Part shown: piece after piece, positions 9,478 through 18,879 of the stretch | Position numbering within the stretch: the stretch's first letter is position 1 | Layout: each line of letters starts with the position of its first letter | NCBI RefSeq assembly: GCF_000241345.1 | Contig: NZ_BAED01000062.1 | Location: forward strand, 1 to 64,000 | DNA length: 64,000 nucleotides | Origin: Gordonia amarae NBRC 15530 | GTDB lineage: Bacteria > Actinomycetota > Actinomycetes > Mycobacteriales > Mycobacteriaceae | Reading direction: 5' to 3' | Notes under the pieces: generated by a model | The model's database searches: none | What the model was told of the DNA's origin: nothing | What the model saw: the letters and a program-made list of their open reading frames with translations, nothing else | Position numbers and translations under genes: made by a program

Positions 9478-9753
9478 CTAGGAGAAGATCGGCAACCAGA
9501 TGCGATCGATGACCGAGCCGAGCACCGAGTGCGTACGATGCGGCTGCGGGACCTGCCGGTGCGGCTGCGGCGCGGGTTCCTGCTGCTTCGGCGGCGCCGG
9601 CCGATGGTGTTCGGACTGGTGTACCGGAGGATGTCCGGGCGCGGCGGTGGCCAAGCCCGCACCGGCACCCACGCCGGCCAGAACCGCACCGGAGGCCATG
9701 GCACCAACCAGCACCTTCTTGGCCATCACTCCCTTGGTGGTTGCAGACGTCAT
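9478..9753 (-). CDS. Small secreted His/Pro-rich protein
   Basis: A 91-residue protein that I do not recognise. Residues 1-38 form a Sec signal peptide with a basic start, a hydrophobic core rich in Gly and Ala, and a cut after ATAAP or just before. The mature part, about 53 residues, is rich in His, Pro and Gln (HPPVHQSEHHRPAPP, then PHRQVPQPHRTH) and ends in a hydrophobic tail, VIDRIWLPIFS. I chose the ATG at 9753 because GGAAAGGA precedes it; an upstream ATG at 9786 would add 11 residues. The clustered His residues could bind metal, but this is conjecture. It is a single gene between efpA and cysG. Confidence 0.7.
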   Translation of the reverse strand: MTSATTKGVMAKKVLVGAMASGAVLAGVGAGAGLATAAPGHPPVHQSEHHRPAPPKQQEPAPQPHRQVPQPHRTHSVLGSVIDRIWLPIFS

Positions 9754-9863
9754 TCGCGATCCTTTCCAGAACTGTTCCACTGTCACGGGACGGAAGGCCA
9801 GGGGCCGTTTGTCCCGCCGATGACGTTAGGAGCAGACAATCCGAAAACGGTTCGGGAAAGCTG

Positions 9864-11111
9864 TCAGGAGCCTGGCAATTGCTGTGAATCGGCGTCGGTG
9901 AACCCGGCGACGGCGCCGATCACCACAATCGCAGGCGGCGCGAGTCCCTCGGCATCGGCGACCGCACCGGCATGGGCGAGATCAGTGCGCAGCAGCCGTT
10001 GCGTGGGCAACGAGCCGTTCTCGATCATCGCGACGGGGGTGTCGCCGGGCTTGCCGCCCGCGAGGAGGGCGTCGGCGAACACCGCGACCCGTTCGACGGC
10101 CATCATCAGCACCAGCGTGCCCCGCAGCCTGGCCAGGACCGACCAGTCGATGAGTGAGTCGGGATGACCCGGCGGAACGTGGCCCGAGGCGATCACCACC
10201 TCGTGGGTGACCCCGCGGTGGGTCACCGGAATACCCGCCGACCCGGGTGCGGCGATCGGGCTGGAGACGCCCGGTACCACGGTGACGGGCACCCCGGCCG
10301 CCACGCACGCCTGCAGTTCCTCGAACCCGCGGCCGTACACGAACGGGTCGCCGCCCTTGAGCCGGACAACGAACTTGCCCTCCTGGGCACGGGAGACGAG
10401 GACATCGTTGATGGCCTCCTGCTTCATCGCCCGCCCGTAGGGCACCTTCGCGGCGTCGATGATCTCCACCTGCGGCCCGAGCGCGGCGAGCAGTTCCGGC
10501 GGGGCCAGCCGGTCGGCGACCACCACATCCGCCTGGGCGAGCAGACGCTGCCCGCGCACGGTGATCAGTTCGGCATCACCCGGGCCACCGCCGACGAGAG
10601 CCACCCCTGGCGGGTGCGGGGTGCTGGTGTGCGGGGCCAGCGAACCGTCGGCCAGGGCGCGGGAGATCGCCGCGCGCATCGCCGCGGACTGCCGGTGGTC
10701 ACCGCCCGCGAGCACCCCGAACTGCAGATCCCGGTGCCGCCCCGATGCCGGGGTGGCCGCGGTGCCCTGCCGGGCGTCGTCGGCCCGCACGCAGAAGGTG
10801 TGCCTGCGTTCGGCTTCGGCGACCACCGCGGCGTTGACCCGCGGGTCGTCGGTGCACGCGAGCACGTACCAGGCGCCGTCGAGGTCGCCGTCGGCGTAGG
10901 CGCGGGTGATCACGGTGATGCCGGGGAACGATTCGACGGCCGGGGTCGGGTCGATGGCCACCACCACGACATCAGCGCCGGCGGCCACGAGATTCGGCAG
11001 CCGCCGCTGCGCCACCGATCCACCGCCCACGACGACGACCCGGCGTCCGCGGAGATCGAGTCCGGCCAGATACAGACCGGAAACCGATTCCGGAACGACG
11101 CGTTCAGCCAT
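9864..11111 (-). CDS. cysG: Siroheme synthase / uroporphyrinogen-III C-methyltransferase
   Basis: A 415-residue fusion. Residues 10-150 are the precorrin-2 dehydrogenase/ferrochelatase domain with an NAD-binding loop, VVVGGGSVAQRRL. Residues 165-405 are the SAM-dependent uroporphyrinogen-III methyltransferase with LVGGGPGDAELITVRG, DRL and VPYGRA-like (KVPYGRAMKQE) motifs, plus RLKGGDPFVYGRGFEEL. It makes precorrin-2 and siroheme from uroporphyrinogen III, at the branch point to cobalamin. In mycobacteria it lies directly next to cobB; here a two-component system and a desaturase gene separate them. The start is ATG at 11111. Confidence 0.94.
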   Translation of the reverse strand: MAERVVPESVSGLYLAGLDLRGRRVVVVGGGSVAQRRLPNLVAAGADVVVVAIDPTPAVESFPGITVITRAYADGDLDGAWYVLACTDDPRVNAAVVAEAERRHTFCVRADDARQGTAATPASGRHRDLQFGVLAGGDHRQSAAMRAAISRALADGSLAPHTSTPHPPGVALVGGGPGDAELITVRGQRLLAQADVVVADRLAPPELLAALGPQVEIIDAAKVPYGRAMKQEAINDVLVSRAQEGKFVVRLKGGDPFVYGRGFEELQACVAAGVPVTVVPGVSSPIAAPGSAGIPVTHRGVTHEVVIASGHVPPGHPDSLIDWSVLARLRGTLVLMMAVERVAVFADALLAGGKPGDTPVAMIENGSLPTQRLLRTDLAHAGAVADAEGLAPPAIVVIGAVAGFTDADSQQLPGS

Positions 11112-11186
11112 GAGGAAACAGCCTACCGGCCCCGGTCCGGGTGCCTGTGCGCAGTCTTAGGTGTGGTTCCCCTCACCCGACTGCCG

Positions 11187-11879
11187 TCAGTGCTTGTCGT
11201 CGCGGAGCTTGGTGGCCATCACCGCGACCTGGGTGCGGCGCTGCATGTCCAGCTTCGACAGGATCCGCGAGACGTAGTTCTTGATCGTCTTCTCCGCCAG
11301 GAACATCCGCTGCGCGATCTGCCGGTTGGTGAGCCCCTCACCGATCAGGTGGAACACCTCCCGCTCCTGATGGGTGAGTTCGGCGAGCGGGTCGACGTCA
11401 TCGCGCTTACCGTCACGCAGACGGGCCAGCAGCGCCGCGGTGCTGCGGTCGTCGAGCAGCGAACCACCGCGGCCGACGGTACGCACCGCCGCGACCAGAT
11501 CCTGGCCGAGGATCTGCTTGAGCACGAAACCCGAGGCACCGGCCAGGACCGCCGCCAGCAGCGCGTCGTCGTCGGCGTAGCTGGTGAGCATCAGGCAGTG
11601 CACCGACGGTTCGGCCGAGCGCACATCGCGGCACAGTTCCACCCCGCTGCCGTCGGGCAGCCGGACGTCGAGCACGGCGACGTCGGGTTTGGTGGCCAGG
11701 ATGCCGACGGTCGCCTCCCCCACCGACGCGGCCTCTCCGACGATCTCCAGGTCGGAGGCCGTGCCGAGAAGGTCCCGCAGTCCGCGCCGGACCAGTTCAT
11801 GGTCGTCGACGAGATACACGCGAACGCGCGGGGTGTCGCCGTCGCTGTCGGAGTCCTGAATCTCACCTGCTGATGCCAT
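11187..11879 (-). CDS. devR: NarL/FixJ response regulator, DevR/DosR-like
   Basis: A 230-residue response regulator. The receiver domain (residues 18-135) has the acidic pair D25-D26, the phospho-acceptor D71 ([10 protein letters not shown]), T99 and K121. A LuxR-type helix-turn-helix follows at about 168-225 ([25 protein letters not shown]). The sequence is very like mycobacterial DevR/DosR, the hypoxia and nitric-oxide response regulator, including the LTSY and GASGFVLK segments. The partner kinase is at 13139-14863, with a divergent desaturase gene between them. It is divergent from desA with 206 bases between starts, where two GGGACCTT half-sites occur. I cannot be sure the signal is the same as in M. 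tuberculosis. Confidence 0.9.
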   Translation of the reverse strand: MASAGEIQDSDSDGDTPRVRVYLVDDHELVRRGLRDLLGTASDLEIVGEAASVGEATVGILATKPDVAVLDVRLPDGSGVELCRDVRSAEPSVHCLMLTSYADDDALLAAVLAGASGFVLKQILGQDLVAAVRTVGRGGSLLDDRSTAALLARLRDGKRDDVDPLAELTHQEREVFHLIGEGLTNRQIAQRMFLAEKTIKNYVSRILSKLDMQRRTQVAVMATKLRDDKH

Positions 11880-11965
11880 GGGTGAAACGCTACCTCAGCA
11901 CGTCCGGCGAGAACGGCCAAGCGGACACCACACCACCGAGCGGACACGACAAGCGGCCCAGCCCT

Positions 11966-12030
11966 GTCGGGACCTTCGCCTCAGGAGCCACTCCCCGGTT
12001 CAGCGAAGAGTGGATTCAAGGTCCCGCAAC
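11966..12030. promoter_or_regulatory. Possible DevR-binding region between devR and desA
   Basis: GGGACCTT occurs on the plus strand at 11969-11976 (TCGGGACCTTCG) and again, inverted, near 12020-12027 (CAAGGTCCCGC), about 50 bp apart, in the divergent promoter region. Each matches the GGGAC half of the DosR 20-mer consensus, which I recall as TTSGGGACTWWAGTCCCSAA; the second halves are poor. This is a weak candidate only. Confidence 0.3.
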
Positions 12031-12085
12031 GCTGCGCACCCGTCTTCACCGACCGCCGGAAACGACCACAGATGCAGGAGAATTC

Positions 12086-13099
12086 GTGACCAGTCTCACC
12101 GGCATCACGACCAGCATCCCGCAGATGACCGGTCCTGATCTGCTGCGCGAGCTGCTTCCGGTGTGCGAGACCGAGCTCGAACGGCACATGAAGATGGCCA
12201 AGGACTGGTACCCGCACGAGTACGTGCCCTGGGACGGCGCCTACAACTTCGCCACCCTCGGCGGGGACGACTGGGATCCCACCCAGTCCACATTGTCGGA
12301 TGCCTCACGCGCGGCGCTGGTGGGTCTGCTCCTCACCGAGGACAATCTGCCCTCGTATCACCGGATGATCGCCGAGCACGTCTCTCTCGACGACGCGTGG
12401 GGCGCCTGGGTCGGCCGGTGGACGGCGGAGGAGATGCGCCATTCGACGGTGATCCGCGATTATCTGGTGGTCACGCGCGGTGTCGACCCCGTCCAGCTCG
12501 ACATCGCCCGCACCCGCAACGCCATGACCGGTTTCAATCCGCTCTCCCGCGATCGCGGGCTGCCCGAACACAGCGTCGGCATGCTGTTGGCGATCACCTA
12601 CATGGCCTTTCATGAACTCGCGTCCCGGGTATCGCAGCGCAACGCGGCCAAGTCCGGCGCCGACCCGATCGTCGTGCGGCTGCTGCACCGCGTCGCCGGC
12701 GACGAGACCCTGCACATGCTCTTCTATCGCAACATCATCGACAGCGCCCTGGATCTGGCACCGGATCAGACGATGGAGGCGATCTACGGCATCGTGACCA
12801 CCTTCCAGATGCCCGGTGCGAGTCCGGTTCCGGGGTCCTCACCCGCACTCGGCCGGATCGCCGCGCTCATCGCCGAGGGCGGCATCTACGACCTGCACCG
12901 GCACCGTTCCGACGTGGTGGTGCCGTTGTTGCGCAAATGGCGGGTCTTCGAGCGCGACGATTTCGGCCCCACCGGGCAGATGTACCGGGACAAGCTCGCG
13001 GGGTTTCTGTCCGAGCTGAATCAGCGGGTCGAGAAGTTCGACCACGCCCGCGCCCAGGCTTCCCGGCCGACGGCCTTCAGCGAGCGGCATCCGGCCTGA
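12086..13099 (+). CDS. desA: Acyl-ACP desaturase (DesA type, di-iron)
   Basis: A 337-residue soluble fatty acyl-ACP desaturase of the plant/mycobacterial DesA1/DesA2 family, which puts a double bond into acyl chains bound to acyl carrier protein using a di-iron centre. The two iron-binding motifs are EEMRH (about residue 115) and DETLH (about residue 208), with the first-helix Glu near LTEDNLPSYH. The GTG at 12086 has a strong AGGAG six bases upstream, so I start there; in-frame sequence upstream is not family-like. Its place between the two halves of a DevR/DevS-like system suggests control by oxygen or redox state, which would fit an oxygen-dependent enzyme (inference). Confidence 0.88.
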   Translation: MTSLTGITTSIPQMTGPDLLRELLPVCETELERHMKMAKDWYPHEYVPWDGAYNFATLGGDDWDPTQSTLSDASRAALVGLLLTEDNLPSYHRMIAEHVSLDDAWGAWVGRWTAEEMRHSTVIRDYLVVTRGVDPVQLDIARTRNAMTGFNPLSRDRGLPEHSVGMLLAITYMAFHELASRVSQRNAAKSGADPIVVRLLHRVAGDETLHMLFYRNIIDSALDLAPDQTMEAIYGIVTTFQMPGASPVPGSSPALGRIAALIAEGGIYDLHRHRSDVVVPLLRKWRVFERDDFGPTGQMYRDKLAGFLSELNQRVEKFDHARAQASRPTAFSERHPA

Positions 13100-13138
13100 C
13101 CCCGCGGCCCCACCGGTTCGGTCCGTGCACCAACCCGC

Positions 13139-14863
13139 TCAGTGCACCAGCGGAACGGTCCATGTCAGCGTGGTGCCCCCGGCCCGGCCCCGCCGCTGCG
13201 GCGTGGTGTCGATGGTGAAGGTGCCGTCGCACTCGTCGGCGCGGGTGGTCAGGTTCTCCAGTCCGCGATAGGTGACGTTGGTGTCGATGCCTTTGCCGTC
13301 GTCGGTGATCTCGACCTTGAGCACGTCCTCGTCGGCGCTGACCAGGACCGAGATCCTGTCGGCGTCGGCGTGCCGCAACGCATTGGACAGCCCTTCCCGC
13401 AGCACGGCGTCGATGTGCGGTCCGAGAGCCTCGGGGACCACTGTGTCGACGGGTCCGTCGAAGGTGACACTCGGTGAGATCGGGGCGTGCACGGCCAGCT
13501 CTGAGACGATGTCCAGGACACGGCGCCGCAGCGTGGTGGCGTCGTGGTGGCCGGGGATGGACTGCAGGTCGAAGATCGACGTCCGGATCTGCGCGATGGT
13601 GCGGTCCAGGTCCACCACGACCTGTTCGAGCCGGGACACCGGGGTGGCGATGGTGCCGTCCTCGTCGTGTGGGGTGGCCAGCATGGTCTGCATGGACATG
13701 CCGACCGCGAACAGCCGCTGGATGACGTGATCGTGCAGGTCACGGGCGATGCGATGCCGGTCCTCGAGCACCTCGAGGTCGCGGGCGATCTGCTGCTGTT
13801 CGGCGTACACCACCGCGAGCGAGGCCACCTCGGCCACACCGGCGAGGCCCGCGATCTCCTCGGGCTCCCACCAGGGGCGGCGGCGGTGGGCCACCACGAT
13901 CCAGCCGAAGGCGCCGGCGGCACGCTGCAGCGGCTGTACCGTCACCCAGTCGGGGTCACCGGCCACCACGCCGTCGGGGATCAGCTCGGCGGCGAGCACG
14001 ACCATCGACGATCCGATCGGCATCTGCGAAGCCGAGACGGGCGAGACGTCACCGGACTGGTCGGCACCGGCGATCTGCTGGGACCGGCCCTGTACCACCA
14101 TCTTGTCCTCGGAGCTGGTGAGGATGACCACGTCCAGCGCCTCGGTCAGCGCCGCGACATCGTCGCATAGCCGGGACATGGTGTCCGACAAAGCGATTCC
14201 CGCCAACGGTTCGGATCCGCGGCGGGCGACCGCCTGCATCCAGCGGTGCCGGGTACGGGCGCCCTCGAAGAGCCGGGCGTTGTCGACGGCGATACCCGCG
14301 GCCACCGCGAGCATCGCGATCAGCGTCTCGTCGACCTTGGTGAACTCCTCGGCATTGCGTTTCTCGGTGAGATAGATGCTGCCGAAGTTGGAGCCGCGCA
14401 CCGTGATCGGCGCGCCGAGGAAGGTCTCCATCGGCGGGTGGTGGGGCGGGAAACCCACCGACGAAGGATGTGCGGACAGGTGCGGGATCCGCAGCACCTG
14501 TGGTTCCTTGATGAGCAGACCGAGCACACCCCGGCCCACCGGCAGATGCCCCATGATCGCGCGTTGGTCGGGGGTGATGCCGATGTGGACGAATTCGCTC
14601 AGTCCGCCGTCGCCGCCGCGCACACCGAGCGCCCCGTACTGGGCGTCGACGACCCCGACGGCCACCTCCACGATCCGCTGCAGGGCCTCGTCGAGTTCGA
14701 GTCCCTGCCCCACGACGAGCACCGCGTCGAGCAGATCGCGCAGCAGCCGCGGGTCGTCGCCGCCGTGTTTGGTCAGGGCGTCGAGTGCGTCGGCCCACCG
14801 GTGTTCGGCGGGTTCGGGACGGCCGGAGATCCTGACTTCGTGGTTGGTGGCCATGGTGTACAT
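13139..14863 (-). CDS. devS: GAF-domain sensor histidine kinase, DevS/DosT-like
   Basis: A 574-residue cytoplasmic kinase. It has GAF-A (about residues 55-200), GAF-B (about 225-355), a HisKA_3 dimerisation domain with the phospho-acceptor H377 (RDLHDHVIQRLF), and an HATPase_c domain (NALRHADAD, then DDGKGI). In DevS and DosT, GAF-A binds heme through a His in an HPPM context; the same HHPPM lies here at 141-145, so heme-based oxygen/NO sensing is plausible. The start is ATG at 14863 or, three codons on, 14854. The gene is 53 bases downstream of cobB on the same strand and may be co-transcribed with the cob genes. Confidence 0.9.
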   Translation of the reverse strand: MYTMATNHEVRISGRPEPAEHRWADALDALTKHGGDDPRLLRDLLDAVLVVGQGLELDEALQRIVEVAVGVVDAQYGALGVRGGDGGLSEFVHIGITPDQRAIMGHLPVGRGVLGLLIKEPQVLRIPHLSAHPSSVGFPPHHPPMETFLGAPITVRGSNFGSIYLTEKRNAEEFTKVDETLIAMLAVAAGIAVDNARLFEGARTRHRWMQAVARRGSEPLAGIALSDTMSRLCDDVAALTEALDVVILTSSEDKMVVQGRSQQIAGADQSGDVSPVSASQMPIGSSMVVLAAELIPDGVVAGDPDWVTVQPLQRAAGAFGWIVVAHRRRPWWEPEEIAGLAGVAEVASLAVVYAEQQQIARDLEVLEDRHRIARDLHDHVIQRLFAVGMSMQTMLATPHDEDGTIATPVSRLEQVVVDLDRTIAQIRTSIFDLQSIPGHHDATTLRRRVLDIVSELAVHAPISPSVTFDGPVDTVVPEALGPHIDAVLREGLSNALRHADADRISVLVSADEDVLKVEITDDGKGIDTNVTYRGLENLTTRADECDGTFTIDTTPQRRGRAGGTTLTWTVPLVH

Positions 14864-14916
14864 CCTTGTCGGGTTCGGCGTGCGGTGCGGGCTGATTGGT
14901 CGCTCACCGGGTGTGG

Positions 14917-16308
14917 TCAGGGTCTTCCGGCGGCCGCGGCGACGAACCGGGTGACGGCATCGGGGTGGGCGGCCGGGTGCAGGTGCAGATACGAGGCGTG
15001 CACACCACGGTGGGTGTAGCCGTGCCGGGCGGGGCGGCCGTCGGCGTCACGCCAGGTCCACGCGGGGTTGGCACCGGGCCGGTCCTCGACGACGACGCTA
15101 CGGTGGAATTCGTGCCCGGTGACCCGCGCCCCTTCGCCGAACAGCACGGAGTCGGCCACCGCGACCGCATCCCGGTAGCCGAGCGTCAGTGACGGGGAGA
15201 ACCGGCCCACCGCGTCGATGACCCCGGCCATCGGGTGGCCGTCGAGTTCCCGCGTCAGATACAGCAGGCCGGCGCATTCGGCCCAGATCGGCCGTCCCGC
15301 CCCGGCGTGCTCGGCGAGTTGCCCGCGCAGGGTCCGGTTGGCCGACAGTTCGGCGGCGTGCTCCTCGGGGAAGCCACCACCCACGATCACCCCGGCGGTG
15401 CCGTCGGGCAACGGATCGGTCAAGGGGTCGAACACGGCGATCCGCGCACCGGCGGCGGTCAGCATCTCACCGAGTTCGGTGTAGAAGAACGTGAACGCCG
15501 GGCCGCCGGCGACCGCGATCACCGGGTTGCCGGCCGGCTCGATGCCGTCGTCAGCCGACCACGGGGTGACAGTCAGCGGCGTGCGGCCGGCCGCGGCGGC
15601 GACGATCGCGGGAAGATCCAAGGCGGCGGCCAGTTCGGCCGACATCGATTCGACTGCGGCCACCGCTTCCACGCTGCGTTCGGCGGCCGGTATCAGCCCG
15701 AGGTGCCGGGACGGCACCACCAGCGACGGGTCGCGGCGCAGCACCCCGAACACCGGTACGCCGACACGGGCGCACGCGTGCCGCAGCACCTCTTCGTGCC
15801 GGGCCGATCCGACCCTGTTGAGGATGACCCCGGCGATCCGGACCGACGACTCGTAGGTGAGAAATCCATGCAGCAACGCGGCCAGGGATTGGCTGTGCCC
15901 GGAACCGTCGACCACGAGCACCACCGGCGCACCGATGAGCGCGGCGACGTGCGCGGTGGAACCGTACGCGACCGGATCGGCATCGGCGATCGCCGATCCC
16001 GTGCTGTCCGAAAGGATCCGGCCGTCGAACAGCCCCATCACACCCTCGACCACCGCGATGTCGGCGCCGGCGCTGCCGGCGGCGAACAGCCGCGCGACCA
16101 GCTCGATCCCCACCAGGTTCGGGTCGAGGTTACGTCCCGGCCGCCCCGCGGCCACCGCGTGATAGCCGGGATCGATGAAGTCGGGACCCACCTTGAACGG
16201 GGCCACCCGGTGGCCCGCGGCGCGCAGCGCACCGATCAGGCCGGTGGTGACGGTGGTCTTGCCGCTACCGGAGGCGGGAGCGGCGACGACGATCGTCGGG
16301 ATCGTCAC
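14917..16308 (-). CDS. cobB: Cobyrinate a,c-diamide synthase (hydrogenobyrinic acid a,c-diamide synthase)
   Basis: Amidates side chains a and c of the corrin ring using glutamine and ATP. The 463-residue product has an N-terminal P-loop (APASGSGKTT, residues 9-18) with KVGPDFIDPGYH, and a C-terminal class I glutamine amidotransferase domain with the catalytic Cys in WAECAGLLYL. It begins with a GTG at 16308 that overlaps the stop of cobO (GTGA); a GTG one codon earlier is possible. The cobO-cobB pair is translationally coupled. Confidence 0.95.
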   Translation of the reverse strand: MTIPTIVVAAPASGSGKTTVTTGLIGALRAAGHRVAPFKVGPDFIDPGYHAVAAGRPGRNLDPNLVGIELVARLFAAGSAGADIAVVEGVMGLFDGRILSDSTGSAIADADPVAYGSTAHVAALIGAPVVLVVDGSGHSQSLAALLHGFLTYESSVRIAGVILNRVGSARHEEVLRHACARVGVPVFGVLRRDPSLVVPSRHLGLIPAAERSVEAVAAVESMSAELAAALDLPAIVAAAAGRTPLTVTPWSADDGIEPAGNPVIAVAGGPAFTFFYTELGEMLTAAGARIAVFDPLTDPLPDGTAGVIVGGGFPEEHAAELSANRTLRGQLAEHAGAGRPIWAECAGLLYLTRELDGHPMAGVIDAVGRFSPSLTLGYRDAVAVADSVLFGEGARVTGHEFHRSVVVEDRPGANPAWTWRDADGRPARHGYTHRGVHASYLHLHPAAHPDAVTRFVAAAAGRP

Positions 16309-16922
16309 CACTCGATACCTTTCTGGCCCTTGCGGCCCTGATCCATCGGGTGCGCGATCTTGCGCATCTCGGTGACCAGATCGGCGGCCTCGACGAGGGC
16401 CTGCGGTGCCCGCCGGCCGGTGATCACCACGTGCTGGCGGCCGGGCCGGGCAGCCATCGTCTCGACGACGTCGCCGGTGTCGACCCACCCCCAGTCGAGC
16501 GGATAGGTGAATTCATCGAGCACGTAGAAGTCGTGGGTCTGTTCGGTGAGGCGGCGTTTGATCTCGGCCCAGCCTGCCGCGGCCGCAGCGGCGTGGTCGT
16601 CGGCCTCGCCCGCGTTGGCACGCAGCCACGACCAGCCCTGCCCCATCTTGTGCCATTCGACGGGTGCCCCCTTGCCGGTGGAGTCGTGCAGTTCGCCGAG
16701 GGCGAGCATCGCCGACTCCTCTCCCACCCGCCACTTTGCGCTCTTCACGAACTGGAACACGCCGACGCTCAGGCCCGCGTTCCACGCCCGCATCGCCATC
16801 CCGAACGCGGCCGTCGACTTGCCTTTGCCGTCGCCGGTGTGCACGGCCAGCACGGGGGTGTTGCGCCGCTGCCGGGTGGTCAGCCCGTCGTTCGGGACGT
16901 TATCTGGGACTCCTTGTGGCAC
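16305..16922 (-). CDS. cobO: Cob(I)alamin / cob(I)yrinic acid a,c-diamide adenosyltransferase
   Basis: Transfers the adenosyl group of ATP to the cobalt of the corrinoid (CobA/BtuR family). The 205-residue product has the P-loop HTGDGKGKSTAAFGMAMRA near residue 28, the VLDEFTYPLDWGW motif, and VVITGRRAP near the end. The GTG at 16922 is chosen because AGGAGA stands seven bases upstream; a longer frame reaches into the chelatase gene. The stop overlaps the cobB start by four bases, and the chelatase gene ends 10 bases upstream, so chelatase-cobO-cobB is an operon. Confidence 0.94.
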   Translation of the reverse strand: MPQGVPDNVPNDGLTTRQRRNTPVLAVHTGDGKGKSTAAFGMAMRAWNAGLSVGVFQFVKSAKWRVGEESAMLALGELHDSTGKGAPVEWHKMGQGWSWLRANAGEADDHAAAAAAGWAEIKRRLTEQTHDFYVLDEFTYPLDWGWVDTGDVVETMAARPGRQHVVITGRRAPQALVEAADLVTEMRKIAHPMDQGRKGQKGIEW

Positions 16923-16932
16923 AGTCGTTCTC

Positions 16933-18879
16933 CTAGCTGGCGCGGCGCGGCGCGACGATGCCGCCGGGCCGGCGCAGGGCGGACCGGTGCAGAGCAGCCG
17001 GCGTGAGTTCATCGAGGGTGAGGCACTGCGCACCCAGCCGGGCGGCGAGTTCGTGTGCCATGCCGAGCCGGATCATGCCCTGTTCACAGTCGACCACCAC
17101 CGAGGCGATGCCGCGGCGGGCGATTCCGGCGGCGGCAGCGGCGGCGCGGCGTGGGGCATCGGGGCCGGCGGTCGCGCGGCCGTCGGTGAGCACCACCAGG
17201 AGCGGCCGGCGCTGCGGTTCCCGCCGGGCCGCGCCGTCGATCACCTCGGTGGCCGCCAGCAGTCCCTCGGCCAGTGGCGTCCTGCCGCCGGTGCGTACCT
17301 CGGCGAGCCTGCGCACCGCCAGCTCCACCGAGCGGGTCGGCGGCACGCTGACCAGCGCGGCCGAGCCACGCGCGGTGACCACGGCCACCCGGTCACGACG
17401 GGTGTAGGAGTCGCGGAGCAGGTCAACGCACAGCTCACTGACCGCGGTGAGCCGTCTGCGGGCGGTCATCGACCCGCTGAGGTCAACGACGAACACCACG
17501 AGATTGCCTTCACGCCCGACCCTTTGCGCCCCACGCAGGTCGTCGGTGACCAGGGTCAGCCGCGCTGCGCCCCGGCCATCGGACGCGGTCCGTCCCGCCG
17601 CGGCCAGGACGGTACCGAACAGGTGCAGCGGCCTGCCCGTCTCGAAGTCGACGGCGTGCGTGGTCGCACCCCGCGTGCTGCGGGCGCGGGAACGGCGTCC
17701 GGGATCGCCGTCACCGATACCTGCCGCCTTCAGTGGGCGCATCCGGCGCGGCGCTCCGGAGCTGCGAGTACCGAACAGCGCACCCGCCGGGGCGGGACTG
17801 CTCTGGGCACCGGTGTCGGGCTGCGGCTCGGCCCGGTCGCCCGGGCTGTCGTCCCCGATCACCGGACCGTCGCCGATCGGACCGGAGTCCTCTCCGCCGC
17901 CGGGCCCACCGTCGTCGGGGCCGTCCCCGTCGGGATCGGGTTCGGGCTCCTCCGGCCCGGCGGCCTCGTCACCGGCCTGCATCGCCTCGTCGAGTTGCTC
18001 GTCGGTGAACCCTGAGTCGTCGAACGGGTCCCGCCTGCGGCGGTGCGGAAGGGCGAGCTCGACGGCGACGGCGACGTCGTCGGTGTCCACGGCACCGGCA
18101 CCGCGCCACGCGGCGTGGGCCGCGGCGGCCCGGGCGACGACGATGTCGCCGCGCAGCCCGTCGACACCCAGGTGCGCGCAGATCCCCGCGATCCGCCGCA
18201 GTTGCGCCACCGGAAGGGACACCTGACGTACCGCGGCCCGGGCGGCGGCGATCCGGGACCGCAACGTGTCCTCGTCGGCCGCGTACCGCTGCGCGAAAGC
18301 ACCCGGGTCGGCGTCGAATTCCATGCGGCGCGAGATGATCTCCACCCGCTCATCCACGTCGGGGGCGGCCACCACGTCCACGGCCAGACCGAACCGGTCG
18401 AGCAGCTGCGGCCGCAGCTCCCCTTCCTCGGGGTTCATCGTGCCCACCAGCACGAAGTCGGCGGCCTGCGTGTGTGAGACGCCGTCGCGTTCGATGGTCA
18501 CCCGGCCGCTGGCGGCGGCATCGAGAAGAACGTCGACGAGGTGATCGGCGAGCAGGTTGACCTCGTCGATGTAGAGCACCCCGCCGTCGGCCTGGGCGAG
18601 CAGGCCGGGGGTGAAGTCGGCCCGTCCTTCCCGCAGCACCCCGGTCAGATCCAGGGACCCGACGACGCGGTCCTCGGTGGCGCCGATCGGCAGTTCGACC
18701 ACCCGGCCGCCGGCGACCGGACCGAGGCCGCGCACGATGGTCGACTTCGCGGTGCCCTTCTCACCCCGGATCAGCACACCGCCGATGCCGGGCGAGATGG
18801 CACTGAGGATCAGGGCGAGCTTGAGCCGGTCCTGCCCGACGACAGCGGTGAACGGATAGCGCGCCGGAATCACACTCAC
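16933..18879 (-). CDS. Magnesium/cobalt chelatase-like AAA+ and VWA protein
   Basis: A 648-residue protein that joins the two chelatase subunits ChlI and ChlD. An N-terminal AAA+ ATPase (residues 1-300) has Walker [10 protein letters not shown] near 40 and a DEVNLL Walker B. A Pro/Asp/Gly-rich acidic linker follows (about 305-370), then a von Willebrand A domain whose metal site motif DLSGSMT lies near 470. With CobO, CobB and CobQ around it, a role in inserting cobalt into the corrin, or serving a CobN-type large subunit, is more likely than chlorophyll synthesis (inference). CobN itself is not in the window. The start at 18879 overlaps the end of the GNAT gene by four bases. Confidence 0.85.
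   Translation of the reverse strand: MSVIPARYPFTAVVGQDRLKLALILSAISPGIGGVLIRGEKGTAKSTIVRGLGPVAGGRVVELPIGATEDRVVGSLDLTGVLREGRADFTPGLLAQADGGVLYIDEVNLLADHLVDVLLDAAASGRVTIERDGVSHTQAADFVLVGTMNPEEGELRPQLLDRFGLAVDVVAAPDVDERVEIISRRMEFDADPGAFAQRYAADEDTLRSRIAAARAAVRQVSLPVAQLRRIAGICAHLGVDGLRGDIVVARAAAAHAAWRGAGAVDTDDVAVAVELALPHRRRRDPFDDSGFTDEQLDEAMQAGDEAAGPEEPEPDPDGDGPDDGGPGGGEDSGPIGDGPVIGDDSPGDRAEPQPDTGAQSSPAPAGALFGTRSSGAPRRMRPLKAAGIGDGDPGRRSRARSTRGATTHAVDFETGRPLHLFGTVLAAAGRTASDGRGAARLTLVTDDLRGAQRVGREGNLVVFVVDLSGSMTARRRLTAVSELCVDLLRDSYTRRDRVAVVTARGSAALVSVPPTRSVELAVRRLAEVRTGGRTPLAEGLLAATEVIDGAARREPQRRPLLVVLTDGRATAGPDAPRRAAAAAAGIARRGIASVVVDCEQGMIRLGMAHELAARLGAQCLTLDELTPAALHRSALRRPGGIVAPRRAS

Noticed and set aside
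13100..13138. Repeated GTGCAC words between desA and devS as a terminator
   Set aside because: The stem would be only six bases with a long loop, too weak to call.
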